Positions 36,463-44,762 of a stretch of 64,000 nt of DNA are shown here, in pieces. The notes under the pieces were generated by a model. It saw only the letters and a list, made by a program, of their open reading frames with translations, was not told where the DNA came from and searched no databases. The DNA comes from JADJOY01 sp046331705 [NCBI: bacterium]. GTDB taxonomy: Bacteria > JADJOY01. The position numbers and the translations under genes are program-made. The stretch spans positions 186,001 through 250,000 of the forward strand of contig JAXLQJ010000001.1 in NCBI GenBank assembly GCA_046331705.1, given 5' to 3'. Within the stretch, counting starts at the first letter, position 1. The number at the start of each line of letters is the position of its first letter.

Positions 36463-39400
36463 ATGAAAGTGCGCTTGCGACAGATTGTTTTCGTGACGGC
36501 CTTGCTGATCGCTGCACCGTGGGCATTAGCTGCGGACTTCGCAATCAATGCCTGCGATGACGTGTTAGATGGAAGTTGTGATGCTGCTCACTGTAGCTTG
36601 CGCGACGCGCTCGCTGCCGCGCACGACGCGACCGGGGCCAACTCGATCACGTACAGGGGTAGTGCTTGTGTGCTCGATGTACAACGCGCGGTTGGGATCG
36701 TGGACGATGATCTTATAATCGATGGAGGCAACCTGCTCAGCATCACTAACCACACCCTCGAAGCAGCAAACTACTTGATCGGGGTGACCGGCTCGCGAGT
36801 TCAGATTAAAAACCTTACTCTTCGTTCCGACCGTGCCCTGCAGATCACTGGCAATGACGTACGCATCGAAACCGTATCAATCGATTGCTTGAGCACCGAA
36901 ACGCGAGGGCTGGGTGTGGTCGTTATCGGCAGCATTCGCACAATCATTGACTCGGTGACGCAACTAGGCTGTAACGGAGCCGATCGGGGTGTCGGCACCG
37001 CCTGGCGAAACGTCGATTTCGGGGACGGCAGCCTCGAAGCTTTTCGTGCTTCGGGTGGGACGATTGATCGGGTCACAGCCGGGCTAGTGGAATTTGGACA
37101 CAACGGTGATGCGGTGAACGATGTCGAGATGCGCGACTCAAGCGTGTCCGCAGTCTACGTCGGAGTCGATGGGCCCGCCGACGGGATTAGCGTCGTCGGG
37201 ACGTCCTGCAGCGGACTCGGGCGTGGTGGCTGTATCGCGATCGGAAGTCAAGCACGCAATATCGAGATTGGCAGGTGTAACGTCGGAGAAGCCAATACGA
37301 TCTCGGGAGGTGACGTCGGAATCAGCGTGCAAACTGGAGCCGAGAATGTTCGATTGGCGTGCAATCAGGTAAGCGGCATGCCGACGGGAATCACTGTCGG
37401 TTCGCTGTCCGGCGCGGGTCCCGATTCAGTGGACATCGACCGCAATGACATTGACACACTGGTTGTCGGTGTTCAGGTGATTGGGGGTGATGCTCACATT
37501 CGAGACAACCAACTACGGAATGCAGCTCGCGGCGTTGAGGTACAACCGTGGCCGGGTACGGATTGGTCGTATGCGGGCTTGAACGACGACGTCGCAGCGC
37601 GACCAACGATCGAAGGAAACTCCTTCACGAGCTCTCGTGTCGGCGTCTTCGAGCTGGATACGGCAAGCGCCAACTCCGATGTGTTGCGCGGCGCTAACAG
37701 CTTTGGCGGCGTACGCGACGCAGATGTCGAGCGCGCGTGGCGCTATGGAGTGCGAGTCGTCGACCGCAGCGGCTCGGGAGTACAGGAAGCGACAACACTT
37801 GTTAGAGATGTATCCGGAATCGTAGTGGCGACGATATCCAGCGGTAGCAATGGGTTGCCTCAGGGGTTCGACTTCAACGCTGTTCCGGGCTGGCCAAGCA
37901 ACCTTCTCGCAGAGCGTGATGGCGATCGCAACCCGTTCACGATCGAGGCAATGGGGGAGGTCACGGACGGCGCCAGGCGTGTTCCGGCAACGGGCTCGCT
38001 GGTGGTGGTGATGGATGGATCAGCGGTCAGCCGCCCTACTCCGGACACGGGTTACGCCTGGTGCGTGGAGACGGACGGAGGGCTGTGCCGCGAGTACATC
38101 GCGGAGGTCGTGATCACGCCGACCGTGTCCGGTAACACGGCGCCCGCGGTCGAGATCACGGCGCCATCTCCTGGAACACGCGTCGAGCGCGGCATGCCCG
38201 TCGATCTCATCGCGAACGTGAGCGACGCCGAGGATTCGAGCCTGAGCCAGATTCACGTGCGCTGGTCGTCGAGCCTGGATGGGATTCTCTTCGACGGTGC
38301 TGCGGGCGAAGACGCACGTGCCGTGAATGGCACGACGGTTTTCAGCACGTCGACACTCTCGACTGGCGCCCACACGATCACCGTCGTGGCGACCGACTCG
38401 GCGGGCGCGACGGCTCAGGACTCCACCACGCTGACGGTTTTCGATCCAAGTGATCCAGCATGCGCGAGCGTTCCGACGGTAGCGATCCTGGCCCCTGACG
38501 ACGGCGACACGCTGACCAGCGACGAACCCGTGGCATTTCGGGTGGCGATCGGCGACGAGTCACCGGCGCCGGACGTGCTCACGCTGACTGTGCGGTCCGA
38601 CGTGGACGGTGCGCTCTTCAGCGCCGACGGCTTGGCTCCTGGTGTCGAGAGCTTCACCGCGAGTCGCCTCTCGACGGGCACGCATCGGGTGGTGGCCGAG
38701 GTACGCGACACCTGCCCGACGGCAAACGTGGCGCGAGATTCCATCCTCGTGCGGGTGGTCGACCCGACCAAGCCAGAGTGTGGTCACCCGCCGACGGTGG
38801 CGTTCACGAGCCCGAACGACGGTGCTGTGTTCGATCGGGGCCAGCCGGTCCCGTTCGCGGCGCGTCTGGACGACGAGGATCTTCCCGCTGACTCGTTGAG
38901 CTTCGATCTTCGCTCGAACCGCGACGGGCTTCTGGTTACACGCAGCGGTCTCTCCGCGGGTACCCAGTCGTTCGAGACGGCAGCGCTCTCGGTGGGGCTG
39001 CATACGATCACCGCGGGAGTCACGGATGCCTGCGAGCCGAGTGGTGCGGGTGCTGACACGCTCGCGATCCTGGTCCGTGACCCGGCACTCGACTGCGACG
39101 ACGACGGAACGCCGGATAGCAGCGAGTCGGATCGGGACGGCGATGGCACGCCGGATGACTGTGACAATTGCCCGACGAGCGCCAGCCTCTCGCAGACCGA
39201 CGGCGATGGTGACGGCGTTGGCGACGCGTGCGACAACTGTCCGCGGGTGGCGAACCGGGATCAGCTCGATTCCGATGGTGACGGCTCTGGCGATGCCTGT
39301 CCCGGCTCACCGCCGCCCACCAGCAGCTGCCCGGGCGCGCGGCCGTGCACCCCGAGCGACCTGGACTGCAAGATCGACGGTACGTGCGAGCCGAAACCCG

Positions 39401-39846
39401 CGTATGGCGGCGAGGTTCCGGAGCAATGGTTCGAGAAGGCGTCTGACGCGTTCCTGTTGCAAGTCGCGGCGGACGATCCAAGAGCGCTCGATACGCTGCT
39501 CGCGATCCTGACGGAAACGAATCGACAGGGCGATGTCACGAACGTCTCGGACCGCAACCGCCTCCGCGAGATCATCGAGAGTCTCCTGACCCAGCTTTGG
39601 CCGGCCGAGGTCGCACTGGTCGGCGATCTGCTCGGCTACGAGAGCGTCGATGGCGGTGGGCCTCCGGTCGGGCCGAATCACCCGCGCAGCGGCGGCGGCC
39701 TCTCGTGTTCCGTTGCGGTCGTGGGCAGCGCTGCAAGTCATCCCGCAGCTTCGCTCACGCCGCTCGTGGCCGTGCTCGTTTCGCTGGTCGGCAGACGGAT
39801 CCGACTTCGGCGCCTTGCCTCCGCCGGCCGACCCGCCGCTCGCTAG
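36463..39846 (+). CDS. Large surface protein: beta-helix, Ig-like domains, thrombospondin type 3 repeats, C-terminal anchor
   Basis: A 1127-residue exported protein. Order: signal peptide (1-24); right-handed parallel beta-helix (about 30-480; repeated short strands with I.I..N turns, as in carbohydrate-active or adhesive helices, starting with the CDD...GSCDAAHCSLRDA block typical of such surface proteins); three Ig/cadherin-like domains (~560-850, each beginning P.V.I..P..G); thrombospondin type 3 calcium repeats (~870-950, DRDGDGTPDDCDNCP, DGDGVGDACDNCP); a helical segment; and a C-terminal SCSV-hydrophobic helix-RR tail like MYXO-CTERM. Adhesin-like or matrix role inferred. The first ~1.6 kb has clearly lower GC and different codon use than the rest, so the gene looks mosaic. 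Start at the ATG at 36463; Shine-Dalgarno weak. Confidence 0.85.
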   Translation: MKVRLRQIVFVTALLIAAPWALAADFAINACDDVLDGSCDAAHCSLRDALAAAHDATGANSITYRGSACVLDVQRAVGIVDDDLIIDGGNLLSITNHTLEAANYLIGVTGSRVQIKNLTLRSDRALQITGNDVRIETVSIDCLSTETRGLGVVVIGSIRTIIDSVTQLGCNGADRGVGTAWRNVDFGDGSLEAFRASGGTIDRVTAGLVEFGHNGDAVNDVEMRDSSVSAVYVGVDGPADGISVVGTSCSGLGRGGCIAIGSQARNIEIGRCNVGEANTISGGDVGISVQTGAENVRLACNQVSGMPTGITVGSLSGAGPDSVDIDRNDIDTLVVGVQVIGGDAHIRDNQLRNAARGVEVQPWPGTDWSYAGLNDDVAARPTIEGNSFTSSRVGVFELDTASANSDVLRGANSFGGVRDADVERAWRYGVRVVDRSGSGVQEATTLVRDVSGIVVATISSGSNGLPQGFDFNAVPGWPSNLLAERDGDRNPFTIEAMGEVTDGARRVPATGSLVVVMDGSAVSRPTPDTGYAWCVETDGGLCREYIAEVVITPTVSGNTAPAVEITAPSPGTRVERGMPVDLIANVSDAEDSSLSQIHVRWSSSLDGILFDGAAGEDARAVNGTTVFSTSTLSTGAHTITVVATDSAGATAQDSTTLTVFDPSDPACASVPTVAILAPDDGDTLTSDEPVAFRVAIGDESPAPDVLTLTVRSDVDGALFSADGLAPGVESFTASRLSTGTHRVVAEVRDTCPTANVARDSILVRVVDPTKPECGHPPTVAFTSPNDGAVFDRGQPVPFAARLDDEDLPADSLSFDLRSNRDGLLVTRSGLSAGTQSFETAALSVGLHTITAGVTDACEPSGAGADTLAILVRDPALDCDDDGTPDSSESDRDGDGTPDDCDNCPTSASLSQTDGDGDGVGDACDNCPRVANRDQLDSDGDGSGDACPGSPPPTSSCPGARPCTPSDLDCKIDGTCEPKPAYGGEVPEQWFEKASDAFLLQVAADDPRALDTLLAILTETNRQGDVTNVSDRNRLREIIESLLTQLWPAEVALVGDLLGYESVDGGGPPVGPNHPRSGGGLSCSVAVVGSAASHPAASLTPLVAVLVSLVGRRIRLRRLASAGRPAAR

Positions 39847-41199
39847 ATGCCCTTGCGAAGCGAGCGCACGCCAGCGGAGCGCGCGCTCGTCGCCATTCTC
39901 GCGGGCGCCCATCTGGCGCTCTTTCTCGTCCTGCCGGTGGTGCAGATCACCGACCACAAGTACCTGCTCATGGCGTCGGATTCGTTGCTCCGACGTGGCA
40001 CGTTGCGCTTGGACGGCCTGTCGCTGACGGGCGCGCCGCTCGTGGCAGGCGCCGAAGCACGCTCACCGGACTACCGCATCGAGGTGGTGGGCGGGCACCA
40101 CTATCACTCGTTTCCGGTGGGGACGGCGGTCTTGAGCGCTCCACTGGTCGCCGCGGCACGGTTGCTCGGAACCGTCACGGCCGACGCGGACGGTTCGTAC
40201 GATCCGAGAGGAGAGCGGCGGCTCAATCGACTCGGCGCCGCGGCGATCGCAGCGTTCCTGGCGGTGCCCTTCTTCGCGCTCGCGCGATCGTTCGTGCCCG
40301 CTCGGCTGTCCGCGGCGCTGACGAGCGCCGTGATCCTCGGCACGCCGCTCACGAGCACCGTGTCGCGCGGACTCTGGTCGCACGACTTCGGGGTGCTGCT
40401 CGTGGCGCTGGCGCTCGCGCACGCCATCGCGGCGGAGGTCGGTGAGGCACGCCTGCGGCCGCTCTGGCTAGGTTCGTTGCTCGCGTGGGCGTATCTCTGT
40501 CGACCGACCTTCGCGCTCGCGGCGGTCGCATGCCTCGGTCGCCTCGCGTGGTCACGGCGCACGCGGGGCGCGGCGGCGTGGACGGCGATCGTCGGGGTGC
40601 TCTGGCTCGTACCCTTCACGCTTTGGGCGCACGCATCCCGGGGAAGCTGGTTGCCTTCCTACTACGCGCCTTCGCGTCTCGCCGTCGGTGGCTTCGTGAC
40701 GGGTTTGAGTGGGAACCTCGTGAGCCCCTCGCGAGGAGTCTTGGTGTTCGTGCCGTGGCTGCCGTGGCTCGGGTGGGCGGCGTGGCGCCGGCGCGAACGG
40801 CTCGCTGCGCCGGGCTGGGTGATCACCGCGGCGATCGTCACGATCGCTCAGCTGGTGGTGGTGGCGTCGTTCCCGAAGTGGTACGGCGGACATTCGTACG
40901 GTGCGCGCATGATGACGGACGTCGTGCCGTGGTGGTTCGCGGCCCTCGCCGTCGTGGCCGGCACGTTCGTCGACCCGAAGGCACGGCGCGCGGCCGGAAC
41001 CGGGCGCGGGCTCGTGGCAACGGGTGTCGTGCTCGGTGCGATCGCGATCGCGCTCAACGGAATCGGCGCGGCGAGCGAAGCGAGCTGGCGCTGGAACGCG
41101 CGCGACGGCGGCATCGACGCGAGCGTCGAGCGGCTCTGGAGCTGGCGCGAGGCGCAGTTCCTGGCGCCGCTTCAGGATGAGCCGAGACCCGCGCCCTGA
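39847..41199 (+). CDS. Polytopic membrane protein, possible GT-C-type sugar or mannosyl transferase
   Basis: A 450-residue integral membrane protein with about ten hydrophobic segments and short loops. The first extracytoplasmic loop holds acidic and aromatic residues (VVQITDHKYLLMASDSLLRRGTLRLD and PDYRIEVVGGHHYHSFPVG), as in GT-C-fold enzymes that use polyprenyl-phosphate sugars. The C-terminal loop has FPKWYGGHSYGARMM. This fits the PMT/ArnT-like group but sequence alone is not enough to name donor or acceptor. The ATG follows the stop of the surface-protein gene directly (TAG then ATG), so it may be translated by coupling and could glycosylate surface proteins. Such linkage is inference. 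The gene is convergent with the exopolysaccharide operon. Confidence 0.8.
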   Translation: MPLRSERTPAERALVAILAGAHLALFLVLPVVQITDHKYLLMASDSLLRRGTLRLDGLSLTGAPLVAGAEARSPDYRIEVVGGHHYHSFPVGTAVLSAPLVAAARLLGTVTADADGSYDPRGERRLNRLGAAAIAAFLAVPFFALARSFVPARLSAALTSAVILGTPLTSTVSRGLWSHDFGVLLVALALAHAIAAEVGEARLRPLWLGSLLAWAYLCRPTFALAAVACLGRLAWSRRTRGAAAWTAIVGVLWLVPFTLWAHASRGSWLPSYYAPSRLAVGGFVTGLSGNLVSPSRGVLVFVPWLPWLGWAAWRRRERLAAPGWVITAAIVTIAQLVVVASFPKWYGGHSYGARMMTDVVPWWFAALAVVAGTFVDPKARRAAGTGRGLVATGVVLGAIAIALNGIGAASEASWRWNARDGGIDASVERLWSWREAQFLAPLQDEPRPAP

Positions 41200-41373
41200 G
41201 CATCCACGCTGCGCCTTCTGCGCCTCGCCAGGCCGAACGCAGCGTCGGATTCCTGCGTGCGCGACCCTACGATCGCGAGCACCCGCCGTTCAAGCGCAGG
41301 CCCGTGAACGAAGACGATGGTGGAGACGCTCGCCGGCGGCGCCGCTGCTGGAACGGCGCCGCGCGAAGCGATG

Positions 41374-42132
41374 CTAGCGTCGCGCGATGGGGCGAGCGGC
41401 GAAGAGGCGGTCGTAGATCCAGCCCGGAATGAAGTACTGACGCTTGTTCATGACCGCACCAATGATGTTCCCGCCCGCGCGGTTGATTTGTTCGATCGCC
41501 ACGTTCACGACTTGGCGGCGCGTCTTGCCGGCTTCGATCACGAGCACGAGCCCATCCACGTGCTGGCAGAAGAGCAACGAGTGGGTGGAGTCGAGCACCG
41601 GTGGCCCATCCACGATCACCAGCCCGAACTCTTGTTTGAGCCGCGACATCAAGACGGGGAAGGCGTTTGCGAGCTCCACCAGACCGATGTCGCGCTTGCC
41701 CGCACCGATGGGCAGCACCCACAGGTTCTCGTCGACGAGCGGCAAGCAAGCCGAACCGATGTCGGCCCCCGCCACGTCCGCGAGCGCCGGCAGCCAGCCG
41801 TCCTTGGGATCGCCCAGACGCTCGCTCAACGCCGGGTGCTTCAAGTTCATGTCGACGAGCAGGATCTGCGCGTCTCCGAGGTTCCGCGACAGGTTGCGGG
41901 CCGAGCGTACGCAGCTGTAGGTCGTGCCTTCGCCGCCGTACGTGGAGACGAAGAGAAAGCTCTTCGCGACCGAGAAGCCGCCGCCGCCCAGCCCGAACGT
42001 GACCGCTCCGCCGCTCGAAACGACCGCGGGCAAGTTCGTGGGCGCGGTGCCGTTGCCGCGCGCTTCGGCGGGCTGCGCGCCCGGCGCCGGACCGGACTGA
42101 TACATCTTGAGCAGCAGTGGATCGATGGCCAT
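41374..42132 (-). CDS. CpsD/CapB-like protein lacking the Walker-A lysine
   Basis: A 252-residue cytoplasmic protein of the CpsD/CapB (bacterial tyrosine kinase) fold, last gene of the exopolysaccharide operon. The P-loop reads STYGGEGTTYSC: where active kinases have GEGKST, Lys is Thr and the following Ser is Thr. Walker A' is ILLVDMNLKHP (expected DxDxR), Walker B is VIVDGPPV. The C-terminus has only two Tyr (QYFIPGWIY) and no Tyr cluster. So phosphoryl transfer looks impaired; it might still be a Wzz (co-polymerase) partner controlling chain length. ATG at 42132 overlaps the flippase stop by one base (TGATG), so the genes are coupled. The separate Wzz here at 46406-47977 fits a split Wzc. 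Confidence 0.85.
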   Translation of the reverse strand: MAIDPLLLKMYQSGPAPGAQPAEARGNGTAPTNLPAVVSSGGAVTFGLGGGGFSVAKSFLFVSTYGGEGTTYSCVRSARNLSRNLGDAQILLVDMNLKHPALSERLGDPKDGWLPALADVAGADIGSACLPLVDENLWVLPIGAGKRDIGLVELANAFPVLMSRLKQEFGLVIVDGPPVLDSTHSLLFCQHVDGLVLVIEAGKTRRQVVNVAIEQINRAGGNIIGAVMNKRQYFIPGWIYDRLFAARPIARR

Positions 42133-43643
42133 CAAGTCCCTTCGGTCGCCGCGATGCCCGGCGGCCCGACGTTTCGGGAGGCGTCCGTAACGCCGCCCAC
42201 GTCCAGCCGCTTCCAGTAGGGGTACACCAACACCAGGTACACGCTCAACGCGGTCACGCCAGCCACCGGCAGGCGCAACGCGACCCGAGTTAACCAATCC
42301 GCCCACGGTAATGCAAAGAGGAGGCCGACCATGCAGGCGGCGCCGCCCAAGATCCGTGCGGCGGGGCGCCAGTGCGGCCAGCCTAAGTCCGCTCGCTTCC
42401 ACAGATAAATCGTCACGATCCAGACCGTGACCGAGGACGCGAGCGCGATCCCCTTCACACCCAAGGGCAAGAGCAGCAAATCCGACAACGTGTTGATGAC
42501 CAGCGCCAAGATCCCGAAGCGCGCTACCTCGCGCGTGTTGCGCTCCACGAAGTACATGCCCTTGATCCCCATCCCCGTGAGGCTCGCCGGCACGCCCACC
42601 GCATAGGCGATCACGGTCCCCGCCGCGATCGGCGCCTGGGAGGCCGTGAACTTGCCGTGCAAGAGGATGAGCGCGACGAGATCGTGCGCCGCCCAGATCA
42701 CCAGCACCGCGAGCGGCAGCCCCACGGACATCAGGAAGGTGGCCATCGCCGAGCCCACACGCCGCATGCTGCCTTCGGTGACGCGCGTTGCGGAGAGCTC
42801 GGGGATGAACACCGAGATGAAGCTCGTGGCCATGAGCACGGGCAGCGCCTTCGCGAGGCGATCGCCGAAGCCCAGGATCGAGATGCTGCCTTCCGGCAGG
42901 AACGAGGTGATGAAGCGGTCGACGAACGGGTTCGCCTGGTCGAGCAGCAAGAACACGCCGATGGTGGCCGCGCCGGCCTTGAGCGGTGCGAGGTCGCCGA
43001 GTCCCTCGAAGGGAGCGCTGATGGCGAGCACCGGGATGCGGTGGCGGCGGCTCGCATGGAGCAGGACCGCGAGCTGCGCCACGGCGGCGCCCACCAGGCC
43101 CACGGCGTAACCGCGCACTCCGAAGAGACCGCCCGCCACGAAGAGCGCGCCCATCGCCGCCACACGCCACACGGTGGCCGCGAGCTCGGGCTCGTAGAAC
43201 ACGCGCCGCGAGTAGAAGATGCTCTGGCCGATGCCGAAGAGCCCCAGGAGAAAGAACGACGGCGCCAGGATGCGCAGCAGATGACCACCCTCGACCAGCG
43301 CGGTCTCCGGCAGCTTCGGTGTGACGATGCGGGGAATCCACGGAGCGACTGCGAACAGCAGCAGCGTGGCGGCGGCCAGCACCACCAACCACCACGTCAT
43401 GAAGAGCTGGGGGACGCGCTCCCGTTTCGCCAGCGCGCTCTCCACCAGGAACGGGATCAGCACCATGCCGACGACGCGCGGCAACTCGCGCGCCAGGTTC
43501 ACCGCGATGAACATCGCGGTGTTGAGCGCGTCCATGTAGCCGTCGGTGGGAAGCACCCACGCGAGCGCCAGCCCCAGCACGAAGCCGAGGCCGGTGTTGA
43601 CCAGCTTGAGCGCCGACAGCGTGGCGCCCTTGCCGAGGCTCAT
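42132..43643 (-). CDS. MurJ/Wzx-like polysaccharide flippase
   Basis: A 503-residue polytopic protein with about 13-14 transmembrane helices, of the MOP exporter superfamily, MviN/MurJ-like branch. The N-terminal AWVLPTDGYMDALNTAMFIAVNLARELPRVVG resembles MurJ's FG.....DAFF.A...PNLLR..., and helix 2 onwards keeps the Lys/Arg found in the central cavity. As it lies between Wzy, a glycosyltransferase and the CpsD-like gene, the likely task is flipping of the undecaprenyl-linked exopolysaccharide repeat unit (the Wzx role), not lipid II. The start at the ATG at 43643 leaves 7 bp after the upstream glycosyltransferase stop, indicating one transcript. Its stop shares a base with the next start. 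Confidence 0.88.
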   Translation of the reverse strand: MSLGKGATLSALKLVNTGLGFVLGLALAWVLPTDGYMDALNTAMFIAVNLARELPRVVGMVLIPFLVESALAKRERVPQLFMTWWLVVLAAATLLLFAVAPWIPRIVTPKLPETALVEGGHLLRILAPSFFLLGLFGIGQSIFYSRRVFYEPELAATVWRVAAMGALFVAGGLFGVRGYAVGLVGAAVAQLAVLLHASRRHRIPVLAISAPFEGLGDLAPLKAGAATIGVFLLLDQANPFVDRFITSFLPEGSISILGFGDRLAKALPVLMATSFISVFIPELSATRVTEGSMRRVGSAMATFLMSVGLPLAVLVIWAAHDLVALILLHGKFTASQAPIAAGTVIAYAVGVPASLTGMGIKGMYFVERNTREVARFGILALVINTLSDLLLLPLGVKGIALASSVTVWIVTIYLWKRADLGWPHWRPAARILGGAACMVGLLFALPWADWLTRVALRLPVAGVTALSVYLVLVYPYWKRLDVGGVTDASRNVGPPGIAATEGT

Positions 43644-43650
43644 GACACGC

Positions 43651-44757
43651 TCACGCGGCCGCCCCGCCGCGACGACGTCGCGCCAGCACGGCGGCGTAGA
43701 GCTCCTCGTGGCGGGCGACCACGCCCGCGAGCGTGTAGTTGCGCTCGATCTCCGCGCGAGCAGCCGCGCCGCGGGCGCGGGCCGCGACGGGATCGGCAAG
43801 CGTGCTCTGGATCTCCGCCGCCATCGCCGCAGGGTCCGCCGGCGGCACCAGCCCGCCGATCGCGTCCAGAAGCTCGGGATTGCCGCCCACGCGCGTGGCC
43901 ACGATGGGCAAGGCCGCGCCCATCGCCTCGAGAACGGCGTTCGAGAGCCCTTCGCGATGGGACGGCGCGACGAAGAGGTCCGCTTCGGCGAGGATCGCGG
44001 CCACGTCGTCGCGATGGCCGAGGAACTCCACCTGCTCGGCCACGCCGACGCTGCGAGCGAGCGCCACGAGCGCGGCGCGCTCCGAACCGTCCCCGGCGAG
44101 GCGCGCGCGAAACGCGACACCGTGACGCGCCAGCTCGCCGAGGGCACGGATCAGCACGTCGAAGCCTTTCACGGGCTCGAGCCGCCCGACACCGACGATC
44201 TGCGGTGGCGCGCGAAAACCGATGGGGCGGTCGACTGCGGGCGCGAAGGCCTCGGCGGAGAGCCCGTTCGGAATGACGATCAGCCGGTCGCGATGAATCG
44301 GCATGAACCGCGCCAGGTGATCGCGAACCGCCCGCGACACGCAGATCACCCGATCGGTGAACGTGGTGAGCGCGACCTCCGGCAGGTAGGTCTTCCAGGG
44401 ACGCTCCCGAAAGCTCAGCGTGGCGTGGGTGTGGACGATGCCGGGCGAGCGCGCGGCGAGCGCGGCGGCTCGGCCGTAGGTGCCTCCCGAGAACATGTGC
44501 GTGTGAACCAGATCCACGCGCTGCTCGTGGATCAGCCGCACCAGCGCGGGCACGCGCCGGTACTTCGGGCGCACGTCGATCCGCACCACCGGGATGTCGT
44601 CGGCGGCGAGGGCATCGCCGAGGTCGCCGGGCAAGAAAGACGCCACGATCGGCGTGAAGCGCTCGCGATCCAAGCCGCGCACCAGCCGTACCAGCGCGGT
44701 CTCGCGACCGCCGAGGTGCAGGTGCTCGATGACGTGCAGGACGATCGCGGGGGGCAT
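43651..44757 (-). CDS. Family 4 glycosyltransferase (GT-B fold)
   Basis: A 368-residue GT-B glycosyltransferase, family 4. The N-terminal domain opens with VLHVIEHLHLGGRETALVRLVRGL (acceptor-side Gly-rich loop) and has HTHMFSGGTYGR; the C-terminal domain has GVGRLEPVKGFDVLI (donor-binding) and the EX7E-like PSHREGLSNAVLEAMG, followed by PIVATRVGGNPELL. So it should use a nucleotide-sugar to extend the lipid-linked exopolysaccharide repeat unit at the inner membrane face. The ATG at 44757 lies 5 bp after the stop of the Wzy gene, and its stop is 7 bp ahead of the flippase start; all are on one transcript. It is the only extending glycosyltransferase in the operon itself, so other transferases (for instance at 58117 and 59430) may contribute. 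Confidence 0.93.
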   Translation of the reverse strand: MPPAIVLHVIEHLHLGGRETALVRLVRGLDRERFTPIVASFLPGDLGDALAADDIPVVRIDVRPKYRRVPALVRLIHEQRVDLVHTHMFSGGTYGRAAALAARSPGIVHTHATLSFRERPWKTYLPEVALTTFTDRVICVSRAVRDHLARFMPIHRDRLIVIPNGLSAEAFAPAVDRPIGFRAPPQIVGVGRLEPVKGFDVLIRALGELARHGVAFRARLAGDGSERAALVALARSVGVAEQVEFLGHRDDVAAILAEADLFVAPSHREGLSNAVLEAMGAALPIVATRVGGNPELLDAIGGLVPPADPAAMAAEIQSTLADPVAARARGAAARAEIERNYTLAGVVARHEELYAAVLARRRRGGAAA

Positions 44758-44762
44758 ACCGG

